Shown: piece by piece, positions 18,396-26,775 of the stretch
Position numbering within the stretch: position 1 is the stretch's first letter
Layout of the letters: every line of letters begins with the position of its first letter
Assembly (NCBI RefSeq): GCF_000647975.1
Contig: NZ_JFKE01000001.1
Span: forward strand, 310,001-374,000
Length of the DNA stretch: 64,000 nt
Direction of reading: 5' to 3'
Source: Actibacterium mucosum KCTC 23349
Lineage (GTDB): Bacteria; Pseudomonadota; Alphaproteobacteria; Rhodobacterales; Rhodobacteraceae
Position numbers and translations under genes: made by a program
The notes under the pieces: generated by a model
Seen by the model: the letters and a program-made list of their open reading frames with translations, nothing else
Told to the model about the DNA's origin: nothing
Database searches by the model: none

Positions 18396-18791
18396 ATGGA
18401 AATTGTATCTGTGATCGTAGCAGCAATCGCGGCTTATGCCTTTGGATCGGTTTGGTACATGGTACTGGCCAAACCGTGGATGGCAGCAGCCGGTCTGGAG
18501 GCGGACGAAAACGGCCGTCCAGCCAATGGCGCAGGCGCGGCCGTGTTCGTTGCGGCGTTTATTTCAACCGTCGTTGTGGCCGGTATGATGCGGCATATCT
18601 TTGCACTTGCGGGGATCGACGGTGCCGTGAAGGGCCTGATCGCCGGATTGGGCCTGGGTCTGTTCATCGTCGTGCCTTGGATTGCAACCAACTATGGTTT
18701 TTCGGGACGCCCACGCAATCTGCTGCTGATCGATGGCGGCTATGCCACCATCGGCTGCGCGGTCATCGGGCTGGTTCTGGCATTGTTTTGA
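18396..18791 (+). CDS. DUF1761 family small membrane protein
   Basis: 131 aa, four predicted membrane segments (about 3-22, 47-68, 80-100, 112-131) with a conserved N-terminal FGSVWYMVLAKPWM stretch typical of DUF1761. GGGAGAGG lies before the ATG. 57 bp after the EVE gene, so probably last in the tsaD unit. Function unknown. Confidence 0.85.
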   Translation: MEIVSVIVAAIAAYAFGSVWYMVLAKPWMAAAGLEADENGRPANGAGAAVFVAAFISTVVVAGMMRHIFALAGIDGAVKGLIAGLGLGLFIVVPWIATNYGFSGRPRNLLLIDGGYATIGCAVIGLVLALF

Positions 18792-18826
18792 AAAAACGAG
18801 GGGCTTCGAACCGGTCGAAGCCCCTC
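18791..18826 (-). terminator. Rho-independent terminator (minus strand)
   Basis: GAGGGGCTTCGA (18798-18809) pairs perfectly with TCGAAGCCCCTC (18815-18826) around ACCGG; on the minus strand the 12-bp stem is followed by GTTTTTT. It ends the leftward DUF2853 gene; on the plus strand it lacks a T-run. The 136 bp between it and the DUF2853 stop hold nothing recognisable. Confidence 0.85.
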
Positions 18827-18962
18827 ACCACCCTACGTGGTTGCACCACTCACGTAGCTCAATTGGGCCTGACCGTCCTAGTCTGACCTTTAGAGGCTAC
18901 GCTTTGCCCGGACATTCGGCAAATTCTAAATAGGAACAATCTGCCCTAAATCCGGCGGTTTA

Positions 18963-19304
18963 TCAGCCGTAAACGGCCTCTTTGCCGAAGTGCTTGGTCA
19001 GCATGTAATAGACAACGGCGCGATACTTGTTGCGCTCGGAACGACCATAGGTCTCGATCACCGAATTGATGGCTTCCATCAGTTCCGGACCATCGGACAG
19101 ACCCAGTTTCTTGATCAGGAAATTGTCTTTGACGGTCTCCAGCTCGGATTCCTGCGTGGCGGCAACGGTAGAAGCGTCGGCGTTATAGATTGCCGGGCCG
19201 CACCCGATGGTAACCTTGGTTAGCAGGTCCATATCCGGTGTCATGCCGCATTTGCTTTTCAAATCATCCGCGTACTGCGCGATCAGGTCGTCACGTTTGC
19301 CCAT
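18963..19304 (-). CDS. DUF2853 family protein
   Basis: 113 aa from ATG 19304, seven bases after GGGAG; a GTG two codons upstream abuts the ribosome site and is less likely. Small soluble, helical, charged protein with the typical segments DDLIAQYADDLKSKCG, TIGCGPAIYNADAS, FLIKKLGL and RNKYRAVVYYML of DUF2853. Function of the family is unknown. Monocistronic, followed by the strong terminator at 18791-18826. Confidence 0.88.
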   Translation of the reverse strand: MGKRDDLIAQYADDLKSKCGMTPDMDLLTKVTIGCGPAIYNADASTVAATQESELETVKDNFLIKKLGLSDGPELMEAINSVIETYGRSERNKYRAVVYYMLTKHFGKEAVYG

Positions 19305-19515
19305 TTTCACTCTCCCTAAATGGTCATTTTCCCTCGTCTTTCGGCAACGTTAAGGGAAAACCGCCGCGCCACAAATGAAAAAAACCGCCCCACGTTCCCC
19401 GCAACGGGCCGAACTGGGTTGGTCCGTTTTCGGATCGCAGTGGTCCGGTATTGGCGCGTTGTTTTGGCCGGGCAAACGCCCAGGTGAGGTGCAGGACAAA
19501 AAATTGGAGCCAAAC

Positions 19516-20157
19516 ATGAGGTATTATTTCGATTCCCGGTCAGGCAGCTGCCGGCGGGTCAGCGCAGTGGCCAAGCATCTGGGCATCGACGTCGAATGGG
19601 TTTCGGTGGACCTGCTGGCGCAGGAATCGCACACGCCCGAGATGCTGAAACTGAACCCCAACGGCAAGCTGCCGGTGCTGGTGGATGGCGATCTGGTCTT
19701 GTGGGAGGCCGCGGCCATCATGATCTACTTGTGCGACAAGGCCGGCGACACGACGCTGTGGCCCGAAGGTGAGGCACGGCATCATGTGACAAAGTGGATG
19801 TTCTGGGCGGCCGAGCATTTTCGGCAGTCCGCGCCGGTATATTTCGAAGAAAACTTTGTGACCAAGCTGACCGGCGCCGCGCCCGATACCACGCGAGTTG
19901 CTTATGCCGAGGCGGAGTTGCGCCGATTTGCGGCCATTCTGGACGCGCATCTGGCCGAAAACCAATTTGCCGCTGGCGACGCACCCACGCTGGCCGATTT
20001 CGACCTGGCCGCACCGCTGAGCCAGATGCCCCGGTCATTTGTGCCCTATGACGACTATCCCAACATCATGGATTGGTATCTGCGTTTGGGCGCGGCGATT
20101 CCGGCGTGGGCAGAAACCGGTGCTGAACTGGATCGCCGCCTAAATCAGCTGGTTTGA
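19516..20157 (+). CDS. Glutathione S-transferase family protein
   Basis: 213 aa from ATG 19516 with TTGGAGC upstream; the longer frame is not supported. N-terminal thioredoxin-fold domain with an SRSGSCRRV active-site start, cis-Pro loop GKLPVLVDGD and the glutathione gamma-glutamyl-binding LWEAAAIMIYL (ESxAI type with A for S); all-helical C-terminal domain with APTLADFDLAAPL. Cytoplasmic conjugation or reductase function; substrate unknown. Confidence 0.88.
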   Translation: MRYYFDSRSGSCRRVSAVAKHLGIDVEWVSVDLLAQESHTPEMLKLNPNGKLPVLVDGDLVLWEAAAIMIYLCDKAGDTTLWPEGEARHHVTKWMFWAAEHFRQSAPVYFEENFVTKLTGAAPDTTRVAYAEAELRRFAAILDAHLAENQFAAGDAPTLADFDLAAPLSQMPRSFVPYDDYPNIMDWYLRLGAAIPAWAETGAELDRRLNQLV

Positions 20158-20163
20158 TCAAAG

Positions 20164-20198
20164 AATGGGCGCTGGCTATACAGGCTGTGCCCATTTTG
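20164..20198 (+). terminator. Possible weak terminator after the GST gene
   Basis: AATGGGC (20164-20170) pairs with GCCCATT (20189-20195), followed by TTG. The loop is long (18 bases) and the T-run short, so this is only a candidate. The remaining sequence to 20317 is AT-richer, has GTTAAC and TTAA-rich stretches, and probably holds the promoter of the next gene. Confidence 0.35.
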
Positions 20199-20317
20199 CC
20201 GGAAAGTCCTTAAAACCTTAACTTAAAAGCCCCCTCTCCGCCTTATTTGGACCCGATTTGCCCAGCAAAACTTGACGCGACGTTAACACCACCGTTCAAC
20301 CATTCGGGTCACAAGAC

Positions 20318-20605
20318 ATGACATCCAACCAGGAAATTTTTAAGGAGCGATTGCAGCGTATCGAGCAGATGCGCGGACCGCTGGGCACGGCATCGCCGAC
20401 GGCCACGGCCGCACCGGCTGCCGACGTTGTGAAAGAACGCAAGCCAAGTTCAATGAAGGCCTTGATCACGGTCACCGGGGTTGTATTTGCCTTGGCTGTT
20501 GGGCTGGTGGCATTTGTCACCACCGTCCCGCCAGAAAAGCTGAAAAGCGTTCTTGCGCCGGGCGACGACACAGCCACTGCCATCGCCGTCGGCCCTTCGG
20601 CCTGA
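20318..20605 (+). CDS. Small single-span membrane protein, unknown function
   Basis: 95 aa. Polar N-terminal third (MTSNQEIFKERLQRIEQMRG, then Ala/Thr/Pro-rich), one membrane segment at about 48-68 (LITVTGVVFALAVGLVAF) and a short periplasmic-like tail. No family recognised with confidence. Its own promoter region and a strong terminator directly after it support a real, monocistronic gene. The preceding GGAAATTTTTAAGGAG is inside the gene; the start ATG has only a weak ribosome site (CACAAGAC). Confidence 0.65.
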   Translation: MTSNQEIFKERLQRIEQMRGPLGTASPTATAAPAADVVKERKPSSMKALITVTGVVFALAVGLVAFVTTVPPEKLKSVLAPGDDTATAIAVGPSA

Positions 20606-20608
20606 TAG

Positions 20609-20645
20609 AAAAAGCCCGGGCTTGACTGGCCCGGGCTTTTCTTTT
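20609..20645. terminator. Bidirectional rho-independent terminator
   Basis: AAAAAGCCCGGGC (20609-20621) and GCCCGGGCTTTTCTTTT (20629-20645) form an 8-bp GC stem flanked by A- and T-runs, between the convergent small membrane-protein gene and ahcY; serves both strands. Confidence 0.9.
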
Positions 20646-20663
20646 GTCGCGTAACTATGCGGC

Positions 20664-22049
20664 TTAATAGCGGTAGTGTTCCGGCTTGAACGGGCCTTCT
20701 GGTTTCACACCGATATAGTCCGCCTGATCCTTGTCCAGCTCTGTCAGTTTCACGCCGATCTTTTTCAGATGCAGGCGCGCGACTTTCTCATCCAGATGCT
20801 TGGGCAGGATGTAAACTTCGTTGGCGTATTCGTCGCCTTTGGTGAACAGCTCGATCTGCGCAAGAACCTGGTTGGTGAAGCTGGCCGACATCACGAAGGA
20901 CGGGTGGCCGGTGGCGTTGCCGAGGTTCAGCAGACGCCCCTCGGACAGCAAGATGATACGGCTGCCCGACGGCATCTCGATCATGTCCACCTGATCTTTG
21001 ATGTTGGTCCATTTGTGGTTCTTCAAGCTGGCGACCTGAATTTCGTTATCAAAGTGACCAATATTGCCGACAATCGCCATGTCCTTCATCGCGCGCATAT
21101 GCTCGATCCGGATCACGTCTTTGTTGCCGGTGGTAGTGATGAAGATGTCGGCATTGGGTGCCTCGTCTTCCAGCGTGACAACTTCGAACCCGTCCATCGC
21201 GGCCTGCAGGGCGCAAATCGGGTCAACCTCGGTCACCTTCACGCGGGCACCGGCGCCACGCAGCGAAGCCGCCGAGCCTTTGCCCACATCGCCATACCCG
21301 CAGACAACGGCAACCTTGCCGGCCATCATCGTGTCGGTGGCGCGGCGGATGCCATCCACCAGCGATTCCTTGCAGCCGTACTTGTTGTCAAACTTGGACT
21401 TGGTCACGCTGTCATTCACGTTGATCGCGGGGAAAGGCAGCTGACCGTTGCGGACCAGTTCGTAAAGACGATGCACGCCGGTGGTGGTTTCCTCGGAAAC
21501 GCCCTGAATCTGATCGCGCATCTTGGTGAACCAACCCGGGGTTTCGGACATGCGTTTGGCGATTTGTGCGTGGATTACTTCCTCTTCTTCCGAGGTCGGC
21601 ACACCCAGGTCTTCGCCTGCCTCGGCGCGTGCACCCAGCAGGATGTACAGCGTGGCGTCGCCGCCATCGTCCAGGATCATGTTGGGGCCTTCGGGAAACT
21701 GGAACGACTTGTCCAGGTAATCCCAGTGCTCTTCCAACGACTGGCCCTTGATCGCGAATACCGGAATGTCTGCCGCGGCAATGGCTGCTGCCGCGTGATC
21801 CTGGGTAGAGAAGATGTTGCACGACGCCCAACGCACATCGGCACCCAGAGCCACCAGCGTTTCGATCAGAACACCGGTTTGGATGGTCATGTGCAGGCTG
21901 CCCACGATGCGCGCACCGGCCAAGGGCTTGCTTTCACCGTATTCTTCGCGCAGCGCCATCAGGCCCGGCATTTCGGTTTCAGCAATGTCCAGCTCTTTGC
22001 GGCCGAACTCGGCCAGAGCGATGTCTTTTACAGTATAGTCAGCGGCCAT
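20664..22049 (-). CDS. ahcY: Adenosylhomocysteinase (SAH hydrolase) AhcY
   Basis: 461 aa, standard bacterial length. Reversibly splits S-adenosylhomocysteine into adenosine and homocysteine, clearing the product of methyltransferases; NAD-dependent homotetramer in the cytoplasm. Visible: substrate domain with [15 protein letters not shown] and [14 protein letters not shown], the approximately 40-residue insertion typical of bacterial enzymes ([12 protein letters not shown]), NAD motif [22 protein letters not shown], and the conserved C-terminal tail KPEHYRY. A hairpin lies just upstream of the start. Confidence 0.97.
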   Translation of the reverse strand: MAADYTVKDIALAEFGRKELDIAETEMPGLMALREEYGESKPLAGARIVGSLHMTIQTGVLIETLVALGADVRWASCNIFSTQDHAAAAIAAADIPVFAIKGQSLEEHWDYLDKSFQFPEGPNMILDDGGDATLYILLGARAEAGEDLGVPTSEEEEVIHAQIAKRMSETPGWFTKMRDQIQGVSEETTTGVHRLYELVRNGQLPFPAINVNDSVTKSKFDNKYGCKESLVDGIRRATDTMMAGKVAVVCGYGDVGKGSAASLRGAGARVKVTEVDPICALQAAMDGFEVVTLEDEAPNADIFITTTGNKDVIRIEHMRAMKDMAIVGNIGHFDNEIQVASLKNHKWTNIKDQVDMIEMPSGSRIILLSEGRLLNLGNATGHPSFVMSASFTNQVLAQIELFTKGDEYANEVYILPKHLDEKVARLHLKKIGVKLTELDKDQADYIGVKPEGPFKPEHYRY

Positions 22050-22060
22050 TTTGCCCGGCT

Positions 22061-22086
22061 CCGATCAAACAATTTACGTTGATCGG
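22061..22086 (-). promoter_or_regulatory. Hairpin in the ahcY leader next to the ribosome site
   Basis: CCGATCAA (22061-22068) and TTGATCGG (22079-22086) make a perfect 8-bp stem with a 10-base AT-rich loop. In the ahcY mRNA its 3' arm runs into the GGAGC Shine-Dalgarno-like sequence about 12 bases before the ATG. It could limit translation. It does not match the SAM/SAH riboswitch pattern known from Rhodobacterales metK leaders. Confidence 0.5.
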
Positions 22087-22127
22087 CTCTTAGCACCGGA
22101 CGTCAGATGCGGCAATGCACCAGTATG

Positions 22128-22439
22128 TCAGCTTTTGCTATCCGGGGTTTCCGGTGCCAGCTTTGAATGGTGGTAATTGGTGCCGCTGGCCACGATGCAA
22201 GACAGACCTTCAGCTGTCGTCATAATGATTGTGAAAGTGCCTGTTTCGGGCGATGCCCATACCTCAACAAGTCGATCACTGTTTTGCAGCCCACCGGCCA
22301 CAACGTGTTCTTTATACTTGTCGCTAAGCCGTTCCGCGACGGAATCGCGGGTGGCACAAGTGAGTTGTTGCGCAAGCACTGGCGGTGCCGTACCGGCCAC
22401 ACCCAGCAGCAAAGCCGCGGTGAATAGACGCTTGAACAT
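22128..22439 (-). CDS. Small exported protein, unknown function
   Basis: 103 aa from ATG 22439, six bases after AGGAGA. Clear Sec signal peptide (MFKRLFTAALLLGVAGTAPP; cleavage likely after VLA-Q, about residue 23). Mature part of about 80 residues has two Cys (C27-type in LTCATRD and C80-type in LSCIVAS) that could form a disulfide. Similar small periplasmic proteins are common in roseobacters but without known role. Divergent from the HD gene; the 222 bp between them (22440-22661) hold both promoters and nothing else recognisable. Confidence 0.75.
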   Translation of the reverse strand: MFKRLFTAALLLGVAGTAPPVLAQQLTCATRDSVAERLSDKYKEHVVAGGLQNSDRLVEVWASPETGTFTIIMTTAEGLSCIVASGTNYHHSKLAPETPDSKS

Positions 22440-22661
22440 AAGCTGTCTCCTTTCGACATGTGCCGGCGGAGCGCTGGGACCTTTTCCCAACGGTCCAGCC
22501 GTGGGTTCAGGGGTCTGATCGTACTCTATGATATGTGCATGATACCCTAACGAGCCAAAAAATGCTGGTACACTTTTACGTCACGGCACAAAACTGTGGA
22601 CATTTTACACCGCATGTCCTTTTGGATAGGCAATTGAAAAACATGACTTTTGGATTGTCGG

Positions 22662-23258
22662 ATGACCCAAAAACCCCGCGCATGGCAACGCATGCTTTCT
22701 GGTCGCAGATTGGATTTGCTTGATCCCACGCCCGTCGACATCGAAATCGAAGATATCGCGCATGGTCTGGCATTTGTGGCTCGTTGGAACGGACAGACTT
22801 TGGGCGAATTCGCCTATTCCGTGGCCGAGCACTCTTTGCTGGTCGAAGAGATTTATGCCCGCATGGTGCCCGCCGCGCCTGTCAAATGGCGGTTGGCTGC
22901 GCTTTTGCATGACGCCCCGGAATACGTGATCGGCGACATGATTTCACCCGTGAAGGCCGCCGTTGGCCCGGATTATGGCGCGCTGGATGACCGGCTGACC
23001 GCCGCGATCCACATCCGGTTCGGCCTGCCCGCGCAGCTTCCGAAAACGGTCAAGGCGGCGATCAAACGGGCCGACAAGGTGTCGGCATGGTTAGAGGCCG
23101 TGCAATTGGCCGGGTTCGCCGAGGCGGAGGCGAACAAGTTCTTTGGCCGCCCAAAACCCGAGATCGTGCATGAACTGTCCCTGCATCTGCGCCCACCTGT
23201 CGAGGTACGCAACGCGTTCACGGCCCGCCACGCCACGCTGATGGAACAGATGGCATGA
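22662..23258 (+). CDS. HD-domain phosphohydrolase (YfbR-like)
   Basis: 198 aa from ATG 22662; a TTG four codons earlier is less likely. HD-superfamily metal ligands are visible: H57 (VAEHSLL), H83-D84 (LLHDAPEY) and a distal Asp in KRADKVSAW; the context EYVIGDMISPVK after HD is typical of the YfbR/nucleotidase-type branch, which removes phosphate from deoxynucleoside monophosphates. Substrate not proven. The stop overlaps the start of the GNAT gene (ATGA), so the two are coupled. Confidence 0.85.
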   Translation: MTQKPRAWQRMLSGRRLDLLDPTPVDIEIEDIAHGLAFVARWNGQTLGEFAYSVAEHSLLVEEIYARMVPAAPVKWRLAALLHDAPEYVIGDMISPVKAAVGPDYGALDDRLTAAIHIRFGLPAQLPKTVKAAIKRADKVSAWLEAVQLAGFAEAEANKFFGRPKPEIVHELSLHLRPPVEVRNAFTARHATLMEQMA

Positions 23259-23734
23259 TTCATGTCCGCAAAGCCGGCGCACTGGATACCCGTGCAATGG
23301 CCGAGTTGTTGAACACGATCATTGCCGTTGGTGGCACCACGGCCCTCACACAGCCTGTTACGGGCGCGGATTTGCGCATGTGGATGCAAACCCCGGGCAG
23401 CCACTGGATCGTGGCCGAGGACGATAGTGGCGAGATTTTGGGGTTTCAGTGGATCGAACCCACTGATGAATTGCCTCAAGACGCTGTCAGCATCGCCACG
23501 TTCTCACAGGTGGGCAAAACCGGGCTGGGCATCGGATCGGCCCTGTTTCGGGATACCTGCGATGTGGCCAAGAAGGCCGGTTTGGGCTGGATTAGTGCCG
23601 AAATTCGCACCGACAACATCGGTGGTCTGACCTATTACAAAAGCCGTGGGTTCGAGGAATATGGCCGCAAGATCGGCCATGTTCTGCAGGACGGGACGGT
23701 GGTGGACAAGGTTCTGGCGCGTTACGAGCTTTAA
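23255..23734 (+). CDS. GNAT-family N-acetyltransferase
   Basis: 159 aa. Acetyl-CoA binding motif A is present as KTGLGIGSALFRD (about 87-99), followed by the RTDNIGGLTYYKSRGFEEYGR segment that ends most GNAT folds. Reads like an L-amino acid or phosphinothricin-type acetyltransferase, but the acceptor is unknown. Coupled to the HD gene; its end overlaps the convergent lipoprotein gene by 4 bp. Confidence 0.88.
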   Translation: MIHVRKAGALDTRAMAELLNTIIAVGGTTALTQPVTGADLRMWMQTPGSHWIVAEDDSGEILGFQWIEPTDELPQDAVSIATFSQVGKTGLGIGSALFRDTCDVAKKAGLGWISAEIRTDNIGGLTYYKSRGFEEYGRKIGHVLQDGTVVDKVLARYEL

Positions 23735-24033
23735 CACAGGCGACCGGCCGAGGCGTCACCCAATTTCCAGCCGCTGAAATCCGAGGTAAAGTGGGCCTGT
23801 AATCCGTCGGGCCAAACGATCACCCGGCAGGTTGTGCCCTGCACGATACCCGGCCCGCGCAGCTTTTCCATCGCTGCAATCGCGCCTTCTGCCGCCCGAC
23901 CAAACCCGATCTCTAACCCATTGGTCCGAGACACGGTGAAACCGGATGAAACAGGCACCAATTCACCTGAAAACCGCGCCGTTTGAGGTGTTGCGCAGCC
24001 AGCAATAAGCAGCAACGCCAGTACCCACCTCAT
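23731..24033 (-). CDS. Small lipoprotein encoded in overlap with regA
   Basis: 100 aa. Lipoprotein signal with lipobox LIAGC (Cys13), so the mature protein is membrane-anchored, most likely in the periplasm. The mature part is short, with two further Cys (TCRVIV and C-terminal LC). Its ATG overlaps the regA stop (ATGA), so it is translated with the redox response regulator. No recognised family. Confidence 0.75.
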   Translation of the reverse strand: MRWVLALLLIAGCATPQTARFSGELVPVSSGFTVSRTNGLEIGFGRAAEGAIAAMEKLRGPGIVQGTTCRVIVWPDGLQAHFTSDFSGWKLGDASAGRLC

Positions 24034-24581
24034 CGTGGCGAGCGTTTGGCCAATATCCGCTGCAAAGTCCGCCGATGCATGTTCAAACGCCGCGCGGTTT
24101 CCGACACGTTACGATCACACAGCTCGTAAACGCGCTGAATATGTTCCCACCGGACCCGGTCTGCAGACATCGGGTTTTCGGGCGGGGGCGGTGCATCGCC
24201 AACGGACAGCAACGCGGCGGTAATGTCGTTGGCATCCGCAGGTTTGGCAAGGTAATCCGTCGCGCCCATCTTTACCGCCGACACGGCCGTAGCGATGGCG
24301 CCATATCCGGTCAGAACCACGATACGGGCATCGGGGCGCTTTTCACGCAGCAACTCGACCACTTCCAGTCCATTGCCATCTTCAAGACGCAGGTCCACCA
24401 CCGCATAAGCAGGCGGACGCGCGGTGCCAATCGCCTTGCCTTGTGCCACGGATTCGGCGGTTTCCGTCTCAAACCCGCGTTTTTCCATGGCGCGCGCCAG
24501 ACGGCGCACAAAGGGTTCATCATCGTCAACCAGCAGCAGTGACCGGTCTGGTCCGATATCATTCAGCGCGCGTTCCGTCAT
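24030..24581 (-). CDS. regA: Redox response regulator RegA/PrrA/ActR
   Basis: 183 aa, exactly the compact family length. Receiver domain with acidic pocket D19-D21, phospho-acceptor D63 (VVDLRLEDG), T91 and K113; Pro-rich linker (DAPPPPENP) and a C-terminal Fis-type helix-turn-helix (NVSETARRLNMHRRTLQ). Regulates photosynthesis, respiration, nitrogen and carbon genes according to RegB phosphorylation. Separated from the upstream senC by 76 bp that contain an inverted repeat. regB is transcribed divergently beyond senC, the classic arrangement. Confidence 0.97.
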   Translation of the reverse strand: MTERALNDIGPDRSLLLVDDDEPFVRRLARAMEKRGFETETAESVAQGKAIGTARPPAYAVVDLRLEDGNGLEVVELLREKRPDARIVVLTGYGAIATAVSAVKMGATDYLAKPADANDITAALLSVGDAPPPPENPMSADRVRWEHIQRVYELCDRNVSETARRLNMHRRTLQRILAKRSPR

Positions 24582-24606
24582 TTATATGACTCCCCTTTTT
24601 CCAAGG

Positions 24607-24625
24607 CCTTAGACTTGTTCTAAGG
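24607..24625 (-). repeat. Inverted repeat between senC and regA
   Basis: CCTTAGA (24607-24613) and TCTAAGG (24619-24625) around a 5-base centre. On the leftward mRNA this gives a hairpin followed by CCTTGGAAAAAGG, without a T-run; it could be a protein site controlling regA separately from senC, or an attenuating hairpin. Confidence 0.45.
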
Positions 24626-24657
24626 AGTCACACGGCACCCGTCAAACGGTCGCGACA

Positions 24658-25284
24658 CTACGCCCCAGCTGCGTCCACGAAACATCCGATACGCTCGGCC
24701 ATCGCCTCGGGCGTTTCTTCGCGGCGGAAAAACTCAACAAACCCATGCTCGGGCAAAACGAGATACGAGAAGGTCGAATGGTCGACCAGGTAAAACTCGT
24801 CATCCGAAGGCTGCTTGCGATAGAAGGTTCGATACGCGGTCGAGGCCGCTTTCACCTGCTCGGGCGAGCCGGTCAGGCCCAGCATGTCTTCGTGCATGTA
24901 TTCGGTGAACTCGGCCATAACCTCGGGCGTGTCGCGTTCGGGATCGACAGAGATGAATACCGGCTGCACTTTGTGGCCCTGTTCGATCAACAAGTCCACC
25001 GCCTCGGCGTTGCGGACATTGTCGGCGGGGCAGACATCCGGGCAAAAAGTATAGCCAAAGTAAAGAAGCGAGGGCCGGGTGATCACATCGGCATCGGTCA
25101 CTGTTTCGCCAGTTTCGCTGACCAGGGTGAACGGCCCGCCGATGCTGCCCGAACCACCGGCAACAGAGCCCGCGCGACATTGGGCGAAGACGTCATCGCC
25201 CGAAGGTTTCAGCGCAACATAGGCCGTCGCACCCAGCATTGCAGCCACAGCAACACCGGCAACAGAGGCATAAAGGCGGGTCAT
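24658..25284 (-). CDS. senC: SCO1/SenC (PrrC) copper-chaperone/thioredoxin-fold protein
   Basis: 209 aa from ATG 25284, seven bases after AAGGA. N-terminal signal anchor (about 5-26), then a periplasmic thioredoxin fold with the copper site CxxxC (C81, C85 in TFCPDVCPAD) and distal H169 (LVDHSTF). Delivers copper for cytochrome c oxidase maturation and, as PrrC, is placed between RegB and RegA and proposed to relay respiratory status. Divergent from regB with 93 bp between. Confidence 0.95.
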   Translation of the reverse strand: MTRLYASVAGVAVAAMLGATAYVALKPSGDDVFAQCRAGSVAGGSGSIGGPFTLVSETGETVTDADVITRPSLLYFGYTFCPDVCPADNVRNAEAVDLLIEQGHKVQPVFISVDPERDTPEVMAEFTEYMHEDMLGLTGSPEQVKAASTAYRTFYRKQPSDDEFYLVDHSTFSYLVLPEHGFVEFFRREETPEAMAERIGCFVDAAGA

Positions 25285-25377
25285 TTGCATATCCTTTCTG
25301 GCGGGACGCTCTTTGATCTCTGCAATTTCGCGGTAAAACAAGAGCTCAACTTGCCACACCGGGGGCTGCTCGCGAAG

Positions 25378-26748
25378 ATGTCAGAATATATCGACCTTGA
25401 TGGCCTTTCCACCGAAGGCCGCAACCAGTGGATTCGCCTGCGCACGCTGACTGCGCTGCGTTGGGTTGCGATCATCGGACAAACCACCGCCGTTGCCGCC
25501 GGAACATTGTGGCTGGAATACCAGATCCCTCTGGGTTGGTGCTCGTTGGTGATTGGCGCCGCGATCATCGCCAACCTTCTTTCGGTCGCTGTTTATCCTG
25601 AAAACCGGCGGCTGTCCGAGGGCGAGGCGACCGTGTTCCTGCTGTTCGATGCGGCGCAATTGGCAACGTTGCTGGCACTGACCGGAGGGTTGAGCAACCC
25701 GTTCAGCCTGCTTGTGCTGACGCCGGTCACGATTTCGGCCGCGGCGCTGCGGCTGTTGCCAACGGTGTTCCTTGGAACGGCAACGCTGGCCATGGTCTCG
25801 GCCATTGCGTTCTGGTTCGTGCCGTTGCGCGACGCGGCCGGTGTGGAACAGATCCTGCCAAATGTCTTTACCTTCGGATTCTGGATGGCCATCGTCATTG
25901 GCGTTGTGTTCCTGTCGATCTATGCCAGCCGCATTACGTCCGAGCTGAACTCGATGACTGACGCGTTGCTGGCCACGCAGATGGCGTTGGGCCGCGAGCA
26001 GAAGCTGACCGATATTGGTGGCGTGGTGGCCGCCGCCGCGCATGAGCTTGGCACGCCGCTGGCCACGATCAAGCTGGTCAGCAATGAATTGGCGGAAGAG
26101 CTGGAGGATCAACCGGTTCTGCGTGACGATGCGATCCTGATCCGCGAGCAGGCCGATCGTTGCCGCGACATCCTGCGTGGTATGGGGCGGGCCGGAAAGG
26201 ACGAACAGAACCTGCATGCCTCGCCCTTGTCCGATATCATCACCTTTGCGGCCGAGCCTCACGGCGAGCGCGGCAAAGAACTGCATTTCAACCTGCGCCC
26301 GTCAGACCCCGGCCGCGCCGACGAGCCGTTGATCCACCGCCACCCCGAAGTGATCCACGGCCTGCGCAACCTTGTGCAGAACGCGGTTGATTTCGCCCAG
26401 CGCAATGTCTGGATCGAGGCGCATTGGAGCGACGACGAGATCGGCATGCGCATTTCCGACGACGGCCCCGGCTATCCGCCGCAAGAGCTTGGCCGGATTG
26501 GCGATCCGTTCCTTGGCCGCAGGCGCGGTGAAAGCGGACGACGCCCAGGGTACGAAGGTATGGGCCTGGGCCTTTTCATTGCAAAAACACTTCTGGAACG
26601 AACCGGTGCCGCGTTGGATTTCGCCAACGGATCGGACCTTGTGGATGGCCGCAAAGGTGCAATTGTCAGCGTGACATGGCCGCGCCATGCCATCGCCGTG
26701 CAAGACGAAGACACCGAAACCTCGGTTAAGAAAAAGTTCAGAATCTAG
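25378..26748 (+). CDS. regB: Redox sensor histidine kinase RegB/PrrB
   Basis: 456 aa from ATG 25378 (MSEYIDLDG). Six membrane segments in the first 185 residues with the ubiquinone-linked GGLSNPF motif (103-109), then H-box with phospho-accepting H222 (AAHELGTPLATI), the redox-active Cys262 in EQADRCRDIL, and the ATPase domain (N box NLVQNAVDFA, G1 SDDGPGYP, G2 GMGLGLFI). Senses quinone pool and thiol state and phosphorylates RegA. Upstream open frame is not coding. Confidence 0.96.
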   Translation: MSEYIDLDGLSTEGRNQWIRLRTLTALRWVAIIGQTTAVAAGTLWLEYQIPLGWCSLVIGAAIIANLLSVAVYPENRRLSEGEATVFLLFDAAQLATLLALTGGLSNPFSLLVLTPVTISAAALRLLPTVFLGTATLAMVSAIAFWFVPLRDAAGVEQILPNVFTFGFWMAIVIGVVFLSIYASRITSELNSMTDALLATQMALGREQKLTDIGGVVAAAAHELGTPLATIKLVSNELAEELEDQPVLRDDAILIREQADRCRDILRGMGRAGKDEQNLHASPLSDIITFAAEPHGERGKELHFNLRPSDPGRADEPLIHRHPEVIHGLRNLVQNAVDFAQRNVWIEAHWSDDEIGMRISDDGPGYPPQELGRIGDPFLGRRRGESGRRPGYEGMGLGLFIAKTLLERTGAALDFANGSDLVDGRKGAIVSVTWPRHAIAVQDEDTETSVKKKFRI

Positions 26749-26775
26749 CGGTTACCAACAATTTTCGGTACTGGG

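Noticed and set aside
20214-20235. Cluster of TTAA motifs upstream of the small membrane protein gene as CtrA sites
   Set aside because: Spacings are 4, 1 and 9 bases, not 7.
22061-22086. SAM/SAH or SAH riboswitch in front of ahcY
   Set aside because: Only a simple hairpin is visible; the conserved loop and pseudoknot bases of those classes are not recognisable.
24745-25377. Upstream extension of the regB frame
   Set aside because: Antisense to senC; RegB starts at MSEYIDLDG.
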